NCBI GenBank assembly: GCA_030704615.1
Contig: CM060733.1
Coordinates: 45,758,001 to 45,822,000, forward strand
Length of the DNA stretch: 64,000 nt
DNA from: Takakia lepidozioides
Taxonomy: Eukaryota; Streptophyta; Takakiopsida; Takakiales; Takakiaceae
Reading direction: 5' to 3'
The notes below the pieces were generated by a model that was given only the letters and a program-made list of their open reading frames with translations, did no database searches and was not told the origin of the DNA. Every line of letters starts with the position of its first letter. Position 1 is the first letter of the stretch. Shown here in pieces: positions 36,685-49,664 of this stretch. The position numbers and the translations under genes were made by a program.

Positions 36685-39600
36685 ATGGAGATTGCCAGTG
36701 TGGAGGAAGAAAGGCAAATTGAAATGGATTCACAGGACCTGGAAGTGGTGCTGCTTGAGCTACTTCGCAGAATGTCTGCCGCCATAGCCAATGCTTCACA
36801 GGTCACGGTAGTCATCTCTGCGTTGCATTCGCTGGCCTCTCTTCTGTGGAAGCTGCCTGCACAGGGGCTGTTAGGTAGGTCGTAACACTTTCTCCTTCTG
36901 GGACTTTTGGGGTTTGGTTTTGATTAATTGAGTCGTCTAGAGCTTTTTGGGCTTCCGAGTTTCCGAGCCTGTAGTTGGGTCTTTCATCTTTCACCCGTTA
37001 TAAGTTAGAACTTTGGTGGTTTTGGTTACACATCAGCAATTGAGTCTTCTGAGCTTTGATTCTGTATCCGTGCTTTGGTTATCCCAGTGTTGGTGTATTT
37101 TCGCAGTATGGAAGTGTTGTTTTCCTTAGGCACATAAGTGCGCAAATCTCCGTCTCGCTGTTGCCCCCGCAGTGTCCGTGGCGATCAAAACCTGGCTACG
37201 TAGAGGCTCCATCCAAACTGGACTTAGGTTGAATGGCCACAAGGCTACAGCAAGTAAATTACAAGGACTACTTTGTCTCTGTCTTTGTCTCTGTCTCTGT
37301 CTCTGTCTCTATCTCTCTCAAACATAAACCCACAAGAGGTGGGAAGTTTGGCTTCCGACACCTATTCACTAATCCAGCTGTTTTTGGCTGTTGATGATTG
37401 ATGAGGTACTCAGACAACATATTTCTTGCAATCTTGAAACACTTGCATGTTGATGAATGCTTGGAGAATGCTGGAGGAGAATTCCTGATACTGATGCTCT
37501 GATGATATATTGGGGTTTATCATGTGCAGATGGAGATGCTGTCGGTGAGTATGGATTGGGTGCTCTGAAGGAGGTACTTTGAAACCTGACCCACCTAACA
37601 ATAAAGCCCAACAACCCTTGCCATACACACTTTCATGATCGGATGTTTGTAAATGTAAACATGCAGTGAGTTGACTTAATTTTTCAAATAAAGACCAATT
37701 CATTTAAGCATTCTAATTATTATTGAAAGGTGTTTGTAGGGGCAGCTGATTTGAGTGGGGTCATCTTAGTGGGCAAAAATTTGTAGGATGAGAGCGTTGA
37801 ACTTGTTCCCTGAGAAGGACCCACAGGAGATTTTGAGGCATGCTTTGTACGAGGGCCCAGCATTTACTGCTTTGGTGAATCTACTGCTGCACAGTGCGTA
37901 TCACATTACCCTCTTTGTCGTGGATTCTTTTTGGCATTGTAATGCAGGCCCGAGCCTGATTGCCTACAAAGCAAACCTCTTAAATTGAGGTGATTGAGAG
38001 GTGTTTCCCCCCTTAGATCACCCCATGGCTATTCATTCTCCATTTGTGCTAGGATGATGTTCATTCGAAGGAATGTGAAGCACCGGAGGTGTGTCTAGAT
38101 CGTTACTAGCGTAATCCGAGTTGCTCTCTCATCCTTCTGTAGGTGAAATATTTTAAAGGTGTGGTCTCTTCCATGTCACACGAGGCCACCGCAGTCCCCT
38201 CCTAATCTTGGTGGTTGGAGGGGTTGCCTAAAGTAACTTAAGAATTCCACCACTGGCCTTCTGGGACTGTGGTGGGTTCTCATTCTGCACTATTCCTGTG
38301 TGCCTCTTCTTTACGGTTCTTCTGGTTTTTCCTAACTGCTTGTGGGGTCTATGGCCACAAATCCATGGCAAACAATGCTGAAATGAGAAGATAAGTCTCT
38401 CTCACATACATACACATAGCAGTGGGTGTGATTGACCAATTCAGTTAGTTTCTTCAATCGGAGAAAAGTGCATTTCCTTTCCAAGTACAGTGGGAATTTA
38501 GGGTCATGTTGTGTCGATTGGGTGCAGAGGTTGCCCCCGATTGGCTGGCATGCTTCCCATCCATGGCGCAAGCATGGTTGTTTGATGAGATTTTCACAGG
38601 GGCACCACCAAGGGAGGCATTGCTGGCATTGGCACCCTCCCTCACATCAAGCTATGAAACTGTTGAGGATTCTGATTCTGGATTTGATTCCAGCAATGCT
38701 GTGTCCTCTCAAGCTAGAAGGTTGAAGAATTCCTGTTTCACTTCTATTATCTTTAGTCACCTACAGAGAGTGATGAATTCACACAAGTCCATATCTGACT
38801 TGGTATATTATGTGCCAGAGATTCTGGGTTGTTGCTGAAAGAAATTTGCAATACATAAAGGTAATCAATCTAAGTTACTGTGGTCATCACTTAAGCAGCT
38901 GAGATCTGTTTGTGTGGTGCAGGCTATTGAACATATGCCTAATTGAGAGACAGGGAATTAAAGACATGGCTCTCGCATTCAGCCTTCCAGCAGAGGCAGG
39001 CCACAAACTAGACGAAAACCTGAAAGGAGGTGGGGATGATAAGAGAGATGGCCAAATAGGAGGGAGCCTGCAGTTGCAAACTGCACAGTTGGTTTCATCG
39101 ATTCCTGACAGGGCTGGCTTGAAGGCGCCACCAGCTTTGCAATCTCCGTATCCTGAGTGCTAATTTTTTGGATCTTAGCATTGTATGTTGGTCTAAGAGT
39201 GCTACAAGGTAGAACCAAATCAACTTCCCTCATGTCTGCATGCTTGGTGGAAGATGACACTGCTTCACAAGTTCTCTGTCTTTTTATGTTTCACAAGTTG
39301 TCTTTTCTTTCCTATTGAGCTTTCCACAAATGTAGTGAGTTTTCAATCTCAGTTTTCTTCATGCTCTCTTTCCCTTTCCTGAGTGCTTTCTTGTTTCTCG
39401 ACTTCGTCAAATAAGCCTTGGGGACCTCTGTGGTACCTAAAGAATTTCTTTCTTTCTCCCCGGGAATTTTAGCAGAGTTCTATAACTGCAGCTTTGCATG
39501 CCCTGGGGTTGAATTTTGAAGGGAATCCATAGCTACTGTTTGTAGGGATGGATCAAGGAGTATCTTTCTGTCTTCCCTTCAAGTCCTCTTGTTCCCTCGT

Positions 39601-42600
39601 GGACTACAAAAGTAAATGTGACATTTTGTTAATGCGTTTATGTTTTGATTTTGCTGTTGTTCAATTTTCAAGTTTCCCGGTTCATTTGCAACTTGTCTGA
39701 AGCAGAGAGGAGGACATGCTGTACATTCCTTAAGTGATGTCACAGTGCTTTCTTTCAGTCACTATCAAAGCAGCTGCTCACTGCTGGGGAAGAACGATGG
39801 CTGGAAGGAGCAGCAAGGTCTTTGAAACTCAATGAGATGGGTGGTGATGGAAGCTTCATGTTCATTGGTGAAGTCATTGGCAGGCTTTGCCGACGCGGTC
39901 ATGCAGGTCAGGCTGGAGACCCAGCTGTTTGGCATAAGGAAGCAACTTCTCATACTGGCATTTGAGAACTATTTTGTGGGTCTTTCTTTCTTTTTTGTTC
40001 TACCGTCCTGAGGGCCATTGTAGCCCCCCTCTGGAGTTATACTGTTTCTTTCTACTATTTCTCTACTTGACATGATGTTTCTGCATGGGTAGGTATATTA
40101 GCTTCAGTGATGGTGCCAGTGCTCATTCAGCATGTGCCGCCACAATGCCCAACAGCCGAAGTGTTTGATGATGGAGACCCTCCAGACCTGACTTTTGAGT
40201 CAATCAAGCGCACTCTCGAAGACAGTTTCTGGCCAGCAGTTGTGGCCTGTGTCAAAGATTCACATGCGATGGAGAGATGGGTTGAGGCCTTACTTAGAGA
40301 AATGGCAGCCAAACCAGTCTCAGATTGGCAAGCCTATTGCATTTTGTATATGCTTTTTGGTAGCCTTCTCTCCTGGCAATCAAATACAAGGTGTGGATAT
40401 GTAGTTGCTTCTACCCTGTATCTATTTTTGTTTTTTGGTGAGTCTTTCAGGTTCTTACCTGCATCAAGCCTACAAAAGTTGGCATGCTAAGCCAACCTTC
40501 TAGTTATTTCTGTAGAATACGGATAAAAGCTATTTATCCTCACATATTTTTTTATTTTACAGATTTTAATTTGAATCAAAAGGCATCCGGCCGTTCTTAT
40601 TGGGCTCTGCTCCAAGGTAGTGGCTACACTCGTGGACAACATCTTGCCATGAGTCACCAAGTAGCGAGTGGGAGCGATTTGCTTAGCTTGGGCTGGACAA
40701 TTGGTGTGAACACCAGTTTTGTTTCTGTAAATGGCAGGGGCCCTTGTGTGTTATGGCTCTTGCTATTTCCAGTTGGGAAAAACTGGTTGACTCAGCAGTA
40801 CAAGTCCCACTGACTATTTGTACCAATTTTTTGATGGCAGGATGGTCTTCAAGGAGAAACTTTTGTTCATCAAAATCCTGCCTATCTGTTGCTTGAAGTG
40901 GATTCTAGACTTTGCTGTGCTGCAGTCTCCTCCACCATTTTTGGACTCTTCCCCAACTTTGGCAGATCAACCCCCTTACCCGAGACCAGAAAAGCACTTG
41001 GATACAGGTGTAGTGAGGAGGCTGGGACAAGTTTGGTCGTCAAATGACTTCATCCGTTCCACTTCAATGTGCAAACAGGCCTGTATCCTCATGATGCTAT
41101 TGCTGCTTGTAGGGTTGGTGCTACCTATTTTTACGTATTTATTGGCCTTGCCTTCCTAAGGCAGGACCTCACAAAGGGTTTTGATGCTTAGCACCAATAC
41201 TCGCTATGAAGTTTCAAAATTTTATGCATGCGTAACAGGTTGTGCTGAGTAGGGTAGGGCTTGCATGCATTCCATGCATTTATTGTAATCAGTTTCTCCC
41301 TTACCACCTCATGTATGTGCACAAACACTTCAGTGTATCCCCAGATTGCTTTGGGACAAAGTGATGTTCTTTATTGTTTGGGGTGGATGGAGTTTAATGT
41401 AATTAATTCTGTTTTAGTGGAACTCAGGGATCAAATTTTGTTTTGGAGGCAGAGTTCGTCTGTTGTTGATGACGCATGTGTTCTGCTGGGTTCATAATTC
41501 AACCATTTGTGATGACAATGGGCGAGATTGACAGAATTTTCTCCTTAATGAAGAGATGGTAGATATGACAGCTGCTCTAGGTATGTGCATAAGGGCCATG
41601 GAGAAGGAAGATATGGAGAGCTGTGGAAATCTCCTACAGTACTTGTTGGAAGGAGTCAGCCGTAAGATACAATACTTTGCCATATCTGTGTGATTTTCTT
41701 AGCATTCAATATTGCAAACATTGTTTGAATCTCTCTTTGGACTCGAGAGAAAATTACACCAAAGACAGGTCTTTGTGCATGAATTGATAGTCTTGTTCAG
41801 TTTTATGGGAATTGCAGGATGTCCTAGGAGAGCATGTAAGACATACTTCTGTTGCAATACAATGGACTAACAGGGACAAGGTATGGGTTACCTGTTCGAG
41901 GATAGGACACTAGACTTGGTTTGTCATGGTTGTGTCAGCAGAGACTGCAGAGATAAGCTGCTTGTGGGATTGGCACCCACCAGATACAAGAGGGAGAGAT
42001 CAAAATTGTGAAATTCTGGTGTTTAGTAATGATGGTGATCGCGACGTGATACTATTGATGAGGCTGTGTGCAGATAGGCTGGAGAGTCCGCTCCCTCTCA
42101 TCCGGCAAATGGCAAAGCGGGTGGCACTGGCTTTCTCTGTGGTAATCAACCCCAACAACCCTCTGTTACTAGATGATGGAGACGATACTGGGGACCTTGA
42201 TGACTGGGAAGGGCTTGACCTCGGGGTTGCTGGAAGCCTTAAAAAGCATCAAACTTTGGGTGCTACAGCTGATCCTGACATTGACAGCCAATCATGGCTC
42301 ATTGGAAGAAAATCCAGTGAACTGAGAGACGGTGAACCACATGTAGAGTTATCATCAAAACGCAACAGTGATGGTGAGTCTTCTTTTGCTCTTTCTGTCA
42401 TTGTAAAGTTTCTCACACACCCTCACACACATTAAGAGAACTACACAACAGTATGGTTGACAACAAAACCACAGCCACATGCACGTTTCAAAACTCTTTG
42501 CAAACCACACAGAAAGGAACTGGGCTGCAACCAACCTCATAATTTCTATTAAAGGCCAGAGCATCCATCCACACTGACTGGATCGGCGTGGTCACGCACA

Positions 42601-45600
42601 AGCTTTATGTTTATTCATCCTTACCTCATATGCCCTTGTGGGTTTGCATCCCACAGCCTTCCAAAAGAGTTAGGGTCCATGTATATTTCGCTCTGAAGGA
42701 TCAAGGATCTCTCCTTTGTGCTCTCTTCTCTGTCTGTTGTGACTAGTACGTCAAGATGCTCCATGCCCTATTTTCTAGGAAGACACCATGGTTCTAGTAT
42801 GATATTGCCAGTTCTGGATTTGACACTGAAGTCAGCCCTGTGTATTGGATTATTTGCACCTTTGCACAAGGTCGATTGGAAGTTTCAGCTTGGTCTCTCT
42901 ATCTCTGTACTATGGGCCTCCCATGGACATCATATAAGCTCTACTTTTTTTGTCTGTCTCTCTTGTGTAAGGGGCAGCAAAACTTAATGACTACTTTGTC
43001 ATCTCTCCCTCTTTGAGTGCTAGTCTGTAATAAAATTCACTCACTGCTGTATCAGAGAAGAGAGAGAGGCGGCGTCAGAGGAGAGAGAGACGTGAAAGGT
43101 TGGCTATGGAAGAGGATGACCCAGATGTGGCAGTGAATCTAGGGGGAGACAACGGGGCTTGGCAGATGGAAGACGGGGAAATCAGCAGTGGTGGCACAGG
43201 GAGTGACAGTGGCAGTGAGGGCTCTCTCCAGCCATATGACATGTCAGATGATGATTCTGAGTTGCAGAGACACCAACTTCCTTCACAATTGAGCGATTGC
43301 ACAATCAATTTGCGCAGAGGAGATGACCCAAATGCTGTAAGAAGAAGCTCTACCTGCCCTTTTTTAATGTTAAAGGGAGGATGTGGGGGAGAGACGGACT
43401 TCTGACAGTCTGCTTGCGCAGCCTGTACCTGTGCCACCGCAACCAAATGGAGACAGACAGCCAATGTTGATATATAGGCTCTTTTGGAGTCATAATGGAG
43501 AGAGTGTGAAGTGTGAACTTGGCAAGAACAGTGGGGATTGGTCGATCCATATCTTTTAGGTCTACACATACTATAAAATTAATCTTCCCATGTAAGAGCT
43601 GGCGACACGAGCTTCATGATTACCCAATACTTGTCTTGAAGGAACCACTCTTCAAGAAGATGCTACATACAAGGAAAATTGTGCATGAACATGATTTACA
43701 TACTATTGTACTAAGAAGAAGGTTGACTCCTGCGAAAGCAATCATAAGTTGTGGTGTCACTTCACCTCGAAGGGTTATTGCCTTCTGTTGGGAAAGTGGA
43801 CACCTTCTAAAACCTCTCCCAAGGACTCGAAAGTCCCCTAAGTACCCACACATTAGGTGTCCGGTTGACCCTGCGACCCCGCTTTTATAGCTGAGTTGGC
43901 TTTAATGGTTGATATCCAACATGCACCTACGTGCTTTGAACCCAGACCACTCGAAGGCAGCCTTGTGCCCTGACCACTCCGCCTGTTGTATGCTCTGCTG
44001 TACTAGTGTCAAGTAGTTGCTTGCATCAAAGTATTGAGGTACACTAAAATCTGGCTGACAAAGATGAGCCATAAGATGAGTCATAGGTCTAACTTCCGAT
44101 ACCCCAGGTACTCAAATTTTACTTAAAGAAAGCAACTTTCTTTAACATAGGTTCTACTGCTGCTGATTGCCTTTTGACTGAGTTATGGTTCTACCCACAG
44201 GTGGAGCTGGCCCTTCAAGTGGCTGAAAGGTTAGTGAGAGCCATGCCTGCAGAACTTGACAATGCTGCGGGCGATCTCATAGAGGCACTGGTCCATGTGC
44301 GTTGTAGTGCTATTGCAGTCGAAGGGCAAGAAGGTGCTGCTGAGGATAAGCGGCACCAGGCTTTGGTGGCCTTGCTGGTCTGTTCTACTTTCAATTCTAT
44401 TGGTGTTCTCACCAGAGCACTTTTCTCACCTCATGTGGACTCAAGTCAGCGCCTTCTGATTCTCGATGTCATGTCAGGTATGCTTCATCTCAAGCTGTCA
44501 CCTTCATGCACTAATGTACATAAGTCACTCTTTGGCTGACTTCCTTGTCAAACTCAACTTCGCTCTCTTTCTTTGTGTCTCTCTCAAGTCGAGGCTGAGC
44601 CAAAAGCCCAAGCCCTTTTGGGGTCTAGTTATTGGGCAAATCACACACAGCAGAATGATGTCTGTGTGAGGGGATTTCTAGGGGATATCTGGAAAACTCA
44701 GATCAAATTGTCTATTTCAAGGTAAGCCATACTACCGGCGTCTGCCTTCTGTCCCTTTGTGTTCCACTCAAACTGGGCGCGGGGTCAATGGCCACAAGGC
44801 TACGGCAAACAACATCACATGAGGACATTCTCTCTCAAGTGCCCAGAGCAACGGGCAGCAATGCTACGGTTCAAGGAGCATTCTGTTTTCCTCTTGTTCC
44901 CCTGTCTCTCTATACCCTTTCTCCACTATAGTCTACTGGGGAAGGTCTGTGCAATCTATGGCAAGCAAAGGCTAGTGAGGAGTGTGTAGATAAGCTCTCA
45001 TAAGCTCTAAAAATGGTGTCTGTCAATTTCTGCAGATGCTGCGCAAGAACTTGCCGGGGCTGGACATTTTGAGGCAGATACAAGGAGCCAGACGACAGGG
45101 GCTGGACTAGTTACAGAGCTCTTAGGAACGTCACAGCGACCGCCCTGGTATGAACCAGGGGTTAACCATGGTCTCATTGGAGCAGGCCCGTGGGTCGAAG
45201 TGCCTGCCCCTATCCCAGGGGGCTCCTTGGTCAGTTGGGCACACTCCTATGAGAGGGAGATCCCTCTCCGGGAAGGTGAACGGAAACTGGGGAGATCACG
45301 AACATGGGCTCCACGATCTATGCAACTGCGGCATGAGAAGCGGCGGACAGGGTCAGTCAAAATGGGGTCAGGAGCTGGAAAGAACCGGTTCCCTCCATTT
45401 GCAGTGTCTTTTATGCTACCTATTATGCGGGATTATGACAAGAAGTCACAAGGAGTGGATTTGCTGGGGTCAGATTTTATAGTCTTGGCAAAGCTAATTT
45501 ACACACTCGGCGTTTTCATGGAGTGTCTGACATCACAGCCGGAGGCCCCTGTGTTGGGAGCGGCCCTGCTGGATCTGCTACAATCCCGGTATGTGTTTGT

Positions 45601-46685
45601 CCAAAGATTAGAAGGCATGATGCTGGCAAGAGCTAGCATAACCACAACACTGCTGAGGGTGACTGTTTGTTATAAGAAGAGGGAATTTTACTTCCGCTTT
45701 TACAGTACAGCCAACATTGTCATGTGAGTCGAAAGCTCTTAGGTACCCAATATGGCAAGGAAATGTCCCACTTTTCTTCATTGTTTAAACCCAGGACCAC
45801 ATAATTGTTGCCTTTACCATTACCACTTTTTTGTCTATTTGGAAAGCTAAGGAATATCCGGGGCAGCATTTTTGGGTGAGGCTTCAATACACTTTTTATT
45901 CTTGAAAGGTCTTCTTCACCTTCAATATAGCTCTCACTAAAACTTTTGGTTACCTCTTAAATGTGATTTCACATCCTAAGGCTCTCAGATAGATATTGCT
46001 TTCTATTCTAATAGTGCCTGGTGGAGTTCCAGGGCAATTGCTAGCCATGCAGAGGCATTTGTAAGGAGGGCGGCTTTGTATGCAGCATCACGTGTCATGG
46101 GAGCGCTTCATCCCTCTCAAGTGGTGTCCGCCCTCACCAGCGGGGATGCAAGCATTGGTACAGGCCTGGAGTGGATTCGCAGCTGGGCTGTGCGTATTGC
46201 TGATAACGACCCTGATACTGAATGCTCTACGGTATGTGTGGCCCCTACTTTCCCCTTGCCTACTCCTGTCCCCATGTCCCTTCCCCCTCTTCTTCCCCCT
46301 CTTGAACTCCGAAACGATGTGCAAAGTTGAGGTGTTCTACCAAAGAATGAACTTTATGTTCACTTTAAAGCTTCATAGAGAGCTACTATCTTGTCTGGGT
46401 TTTCCCATAGGCTTGTGACTACAGGAGATAGAGCAGAGAGGAGGGAAACTGGAGATGAGTGATAGCTAGAAAAAATCTTTTTGAGAGTGACAAGTTTCAT
46501 AGTCTGGTTCTAACTTCGATGATGTGGTGGTCTGATGGCAGATGGCCATGGCATGTGTACAGCTGCATTCGGAGATGGCATTCCAGGCTATGCGTGCACT
46601 TCAGTCGCTTCCCACCCTGCAATCAGGGGCTGCCACCACCCTTCACACTAGCAGCCTACAAGGCCCTATCATTATGCCCTTCTGA
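36685..46685 (+). CDS. TELO2: TEL2/TELO2 telomere length regulation protein, 14 exons
   Basis: Exons: 36685-36878, 37787-37893, 38528-38720, 38923-39147, 39746-39906, 40093-40390, 40841-41078 (or 41108), 41535-41661, 42074-42373, 43056-43336, 44201-44477, 45036-45588, 46033-46231, 46542-46685. About 1,100 residues, phases consistent throughout. Family blocks: VVISALHSLASLL, PDWLACFP, SIPDRAGLKAPP, CCLKWILDFAVL, LESPLPLIRQMAKRVALAFS, PYDMSDDDSEL, QRLLILDVMS, FPPFAVSFMLP and GTGLEWIRSWAVRIAD. TEL2 is the core of the TTT complex with TTI1 and TTI2, which works with HSP90 to fold PIKK kinases (ATM, ATR, TOR) and so supports DNA-damage and growth signalling. The acidic, arginine-rich insert in exon 10 is low-complexity. 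The exon 7 donor is ambiguous: a GC donor at 41079 or a GT at 41109. The first exon may have an upstream leader. Confidence 0.9.
37214..37290 (+). repeat. Short interspersed intronic repeat, copy 2
   Basis: ccaaactggacttaggttga followed by atggccacaaggctacagc, in TEL2 intron 1, related to the copies at 29334 and 44769; it runs into a pyrimidine-rich tail. Confidence 0.65.
37274..37320 (+). repeat. (TCTCTG)n / TC-rich microsatellite
   Basis: Repeated gtctctgtctctgtctct tract immediately downstream of the interspersed repeat, probably its 3' tail. Confidence 0.8.
38338..38400 (+). repeat. Short interspersed intronic repeat, copy 3
   Basis: gtggggtctatggccacaaa followed by catggcaaacaatgc and a tctctctc tail, in TEL2 intron 2. 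It is more diverged than the other copies. Confidence 0.55.
43900..44010 (-). mobile_element. tRNA-derived SINE-like head in TEL2 intron 10
   Basis: On the minus strand GGCGGAGTGGTCAGGGCA resembles a tRNA-Ser/Leu A box. It is followed about 35 bases later by TCTGGGTTCAAAGCACG, a near-consensus B box. The fold of a real tRNA is not maintained, so a SINE or tRNA pseudogene is more likely. Confidence 0.5.
44769..44838 (+). repeat. Short interspersed intronic repeat, copy 4
   Basis: aaactgggcgcggggtcaat, ggccacaaggctacggca, then catgaggacattctctctc, in TEL2 intron 11. This copy is the closest to copy 1. Confidence 0.7.
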
Positions 46686-47644
46686 GTCCCCACTTCTCTC
46701 ACATTGTAGCAAAGAAAAACAAGAAGAAAACTTAGGAGACTGAAGACCTGTGAGGGTCACAATTCTTAGTCTGCACACCACTCCTGAAATGTAAGTTGAT
46801 GTAGTTGTGTAGGTTTCCAATTTAGAGACAACCCCAAATTGATGGCAGAAAGGTCTAGTGCAGCGATGAAACCGTGGATTGGGTCATAAGTGGCTGTCCG
46901 CAGTGAAGTCATAGTTATGAGAGCTGGTGTTTGTGGCTTCCAACATTTGGCCTATGTGCAAGCTATGGCACTGCTGGCACTTGGGAGAGAGGGGGGAAAG
47001 GGCAGTGCTGTTGTTGGACTGTAATCACAATTTTGGCCTCAGTTATGTACACCACTCCATATCCTGGTGTATACCATACAGAGTCTATTTCCCTTGGCTC
47101 CTCCACATTGACAATATCTAATACATAACATGTCTTTCAAATGGAATTAGCACAAAGGTGCATGTCCTCAACCTTTGTCTGGGTTAGCTTGTTGGAGAAA
47201 GTATATTCCTCCATGGTTCCTGCACTGGTCTGGTATTGAGATTTTGTGATACCAGGCTGGTCCTGGTACATGGGCATATGCCAAAATGCGATACCATAAG
47301 AAAACTGGTACCCCGGGATTGGTTCAATTTAGATACCAGCCTGGTGGCGCAACAAGTTGGTAAAATCTTGATGATTTTGTGTACTTCTAACTTGAGAGAA
47401 GGTCCGGGGCTTCATAGGACACATTTCTTTCGCTGAAAGTTCAATGAAATTCTGCCTTTTCTTCAAAGGTAAAAGTCATCGAATGCAGAGGAGATCCTGT
47501 TCCAACTTTGACGCACCAAGTTCTTGCTTTCTGCAGACAGAAGTTTGATACTGTAAGCTTGCATACAGTTCACACTACTGGTGCCCAGCCCACCTAAAGA
47601 AGTTGCCGAAGGGCTCTGCTTCGTCGGCGAAACTAGAATTGAGA
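46686..47644. other. Convergent intergenic region, no gene seen
   Basis: Lies between the 3' ends of TEL2 and the beta-lactamase-like gene. The motif gataccag-ctggt occurs twice near 47248 and 47330; otherwise no pattern. Confidence 0.55.
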
Positions 47645-49343
47645 TCATGATTTGTGGCACACCGCACCCATGGAAGGCCAGAGGAGCAGATTGGATTTGG
47701 GAGAAAACTTGAACTCCCTCAAGAACACAAATCCTGGTGCATTGGGCTTGAAGAGGTCGGGGTTGGCGCTGAGGGTCTCCGCCAGAGAGATGCATTGATT
47801 GTACACACCATCCATTTCACTTGCCCAAAAACTGATTTCGGTGCCATTTTTGGGCAGGAGGAAGGCTGGATAGACATATGAGATCTCACTCCCATCTGCG
47901 ATCAGGGTAATGTTGACTAGAGCCTGCAAGCCTTTGGAAGGTGAGCCGGTCACTTGTATGCGACCTCGCAGCACTTCAATGGTCTGGTTCAAATTCGGGC
48001 TAAGCATGGGTGCCGTGTGCTCACAGATGTAGACACCAGAGTACAAGGAAGAGATGATGTCAAAGTTCACCGCTTCGACCACAGGAATGAAGTCTGTAAG
48101 GATGCTAGTGGCGAGGTCAGAAGGGCTTGGTGTTCGGCCAGGCGGAAGTTAGCACGGCGATGCCGAGCTGCGTATCAGGGTGGAAGCCTATGAGCGATAC
48201 GTAGGTTCCGATGACTCCACCTTTGGTTATGAGGATGGAGGTGCTGTTGGAACTGGTGGTGGCTGCGAGGAGTTCCCAAGGGAGAGCGAAGCCAATTCCT
48301 TTGTTGTCTGGAAATAAGGTGTTGATGTGAATCCACTCGCGAACCGAAGCATCTGAAAGGAGGCGGGGGTCGGGCTTCATCAGAAACTGCAAAAACTTGG
48401 CCAGGTCAATGGCTGTAGAATACCTGCAAGATTCATAATCGACATCACATTTGTTTGTTAGCTCATCGAGTACAAGATCGTCTTGGGATTTTGATGAGTG
48501 ACAGCAAGGAATGAGACGAAATTGTGTTTGCAATGGTGGTATGTTACACGACTTCATCTCTCCGGCAGGTCCGAGCCATCCAATCCACGTATTTGCAGGA
48601 AAGCCACTGACATCGACTGGAGCCAACTTGACGTGATCCAAGTCCACACCCGTCCTGCTCATGTTTAGAGGAGTTAAGATCTCGTCTCGGACGAATTCGC
48701 TCCATGACTTTCGCGGAGAGGTCGCCTTCGCCCAGGCATGGCCCAGAATTGCAAATCCGAGGTTCGAGTACGCAGGCAGGTTGCTCCATGGAGGACGAAT
48801 CAGCTGCATATTTGCGATATATCGCAGAGACTGCGCCTCCGAGTAGGTCAAACAAGAAAAGTCCCCGCACAGCTCGCGGGGTAAACCAGAAACGTGGCCC
48901 ATCAATTCACGGAGGGTAATGTCGTGCTTGACATAGGGGTTTATGACACAGAAGTTTGGCAAAAACTTCTTCACGGGGTCGTCCAAAGACAGTACTCCTC
49001 GCTCTCGAAGGACCAGAGCTCCCATGGCAGTGAAAGCCTTGCTGATGGATCCAATTCGGAAGGGGGTGCTGGTGAGACCGGAACTATACACTATCTGGTT
49101 CCGGTGGACTACTGCGATCGAGGCAGCAGCATACTGAGTCTGTGCAAGGGCAGCAGGAATTGTCTTCTGCAGCTTCGTTAAAAACTCTGCGAAGGGGGCC
49201 GCAGAATAGTTATACTTCACCGAAGGTAAGATATCTGAAGGCACAAAGAGCGTCGGACACTCTCCCGCTCCCGCAGACATCCGGAGCCACAGACAAAAGC
49301 TCGATGCAAACCAAAGGACCGTTACAACACTTACGTGCTTCAT
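47645..49343 (-). pseudogene. Secreted beta-lactamase/S12-type serine hydrolase, one-base frameshift
   Basis: The minus-strand frame starts at ATG 49343 with a hydrophobic signal peptide (SVVTVLWFASSFCLW). The class C beta-lactamase/penicillin-binding fold shows the SxxK nucleophile motif in FRIGSISKAF, the YxN motif in YSNLGFAILG, and a third motif resembling TKGG near the end (ILITKGGVIGTY). The first frame ends at a TGA (48117-48119) right after AWPNTKP; if one C of the run at 48124-48126 is ignored the reading continues directly into the second frame (48108-47645), giving about 566 residues ending VCHKS. Plant relatives are poorly characterised; they may act on peptides or esters outside the cytoplasm. 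Whether the shift is a mutation, a sequencing error or a truncated but working enzyme is open, since all three motifs lie before it. The 5' end is duplicated upstream. Confidence 0.75.
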
Positions 49344-49554
49344 ACTTCCCCAAGTGCTTGAGCAGATCCCTCTGAACCACGCTGCTATTTATTCATGTAC
49401 CTCACCGAAGGTAAGACATCTGAAGGCACAAAGAGCGTCGGACACTCTCCCGCTCCCGCAGACATCCGGAGCCACAGACAAAAGCTCGATGCAAACCAAA
49501 GGACCGTTACAACACTTACGTTCTTCATACTTCCCCAAGTGCTTGAGCAGATCC
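49218..49554. repeat. 185-bp tandem duplication of the hydrolase gene's 5' end
   Basis: 49218-49369 and 49403-49554 match over 152 bp with only about two differences. Both contain the start codon and signal-peptide region on the minus strand. A linker of about 35 bp after copy 1 (tctgaaccacgctgctattt, near 49371) recurs at about 49630 after copy 2, which has an extra ~74 bp. The upstream copy carries its own ATG (about 49528) but runs into stops. Confidence 0.9.
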
Positions 49555-49664
49555 AAACCTCAATTGATTGAATCTACTTCTGAGATGCACAAGTGCTCGG
49601 TTTGCAAGACCAGTTTGCCTGATTGCAACTCTGAACCACGCTGCTATTTATTCATGTACCTCAG

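Noticed and set aside
43075-43569. 164-codon minus-strand ORF
   Set aside because: It is the antisense of TEL2 exon 10, whose low-complexity acidic/arginine composition keeps other frames open.
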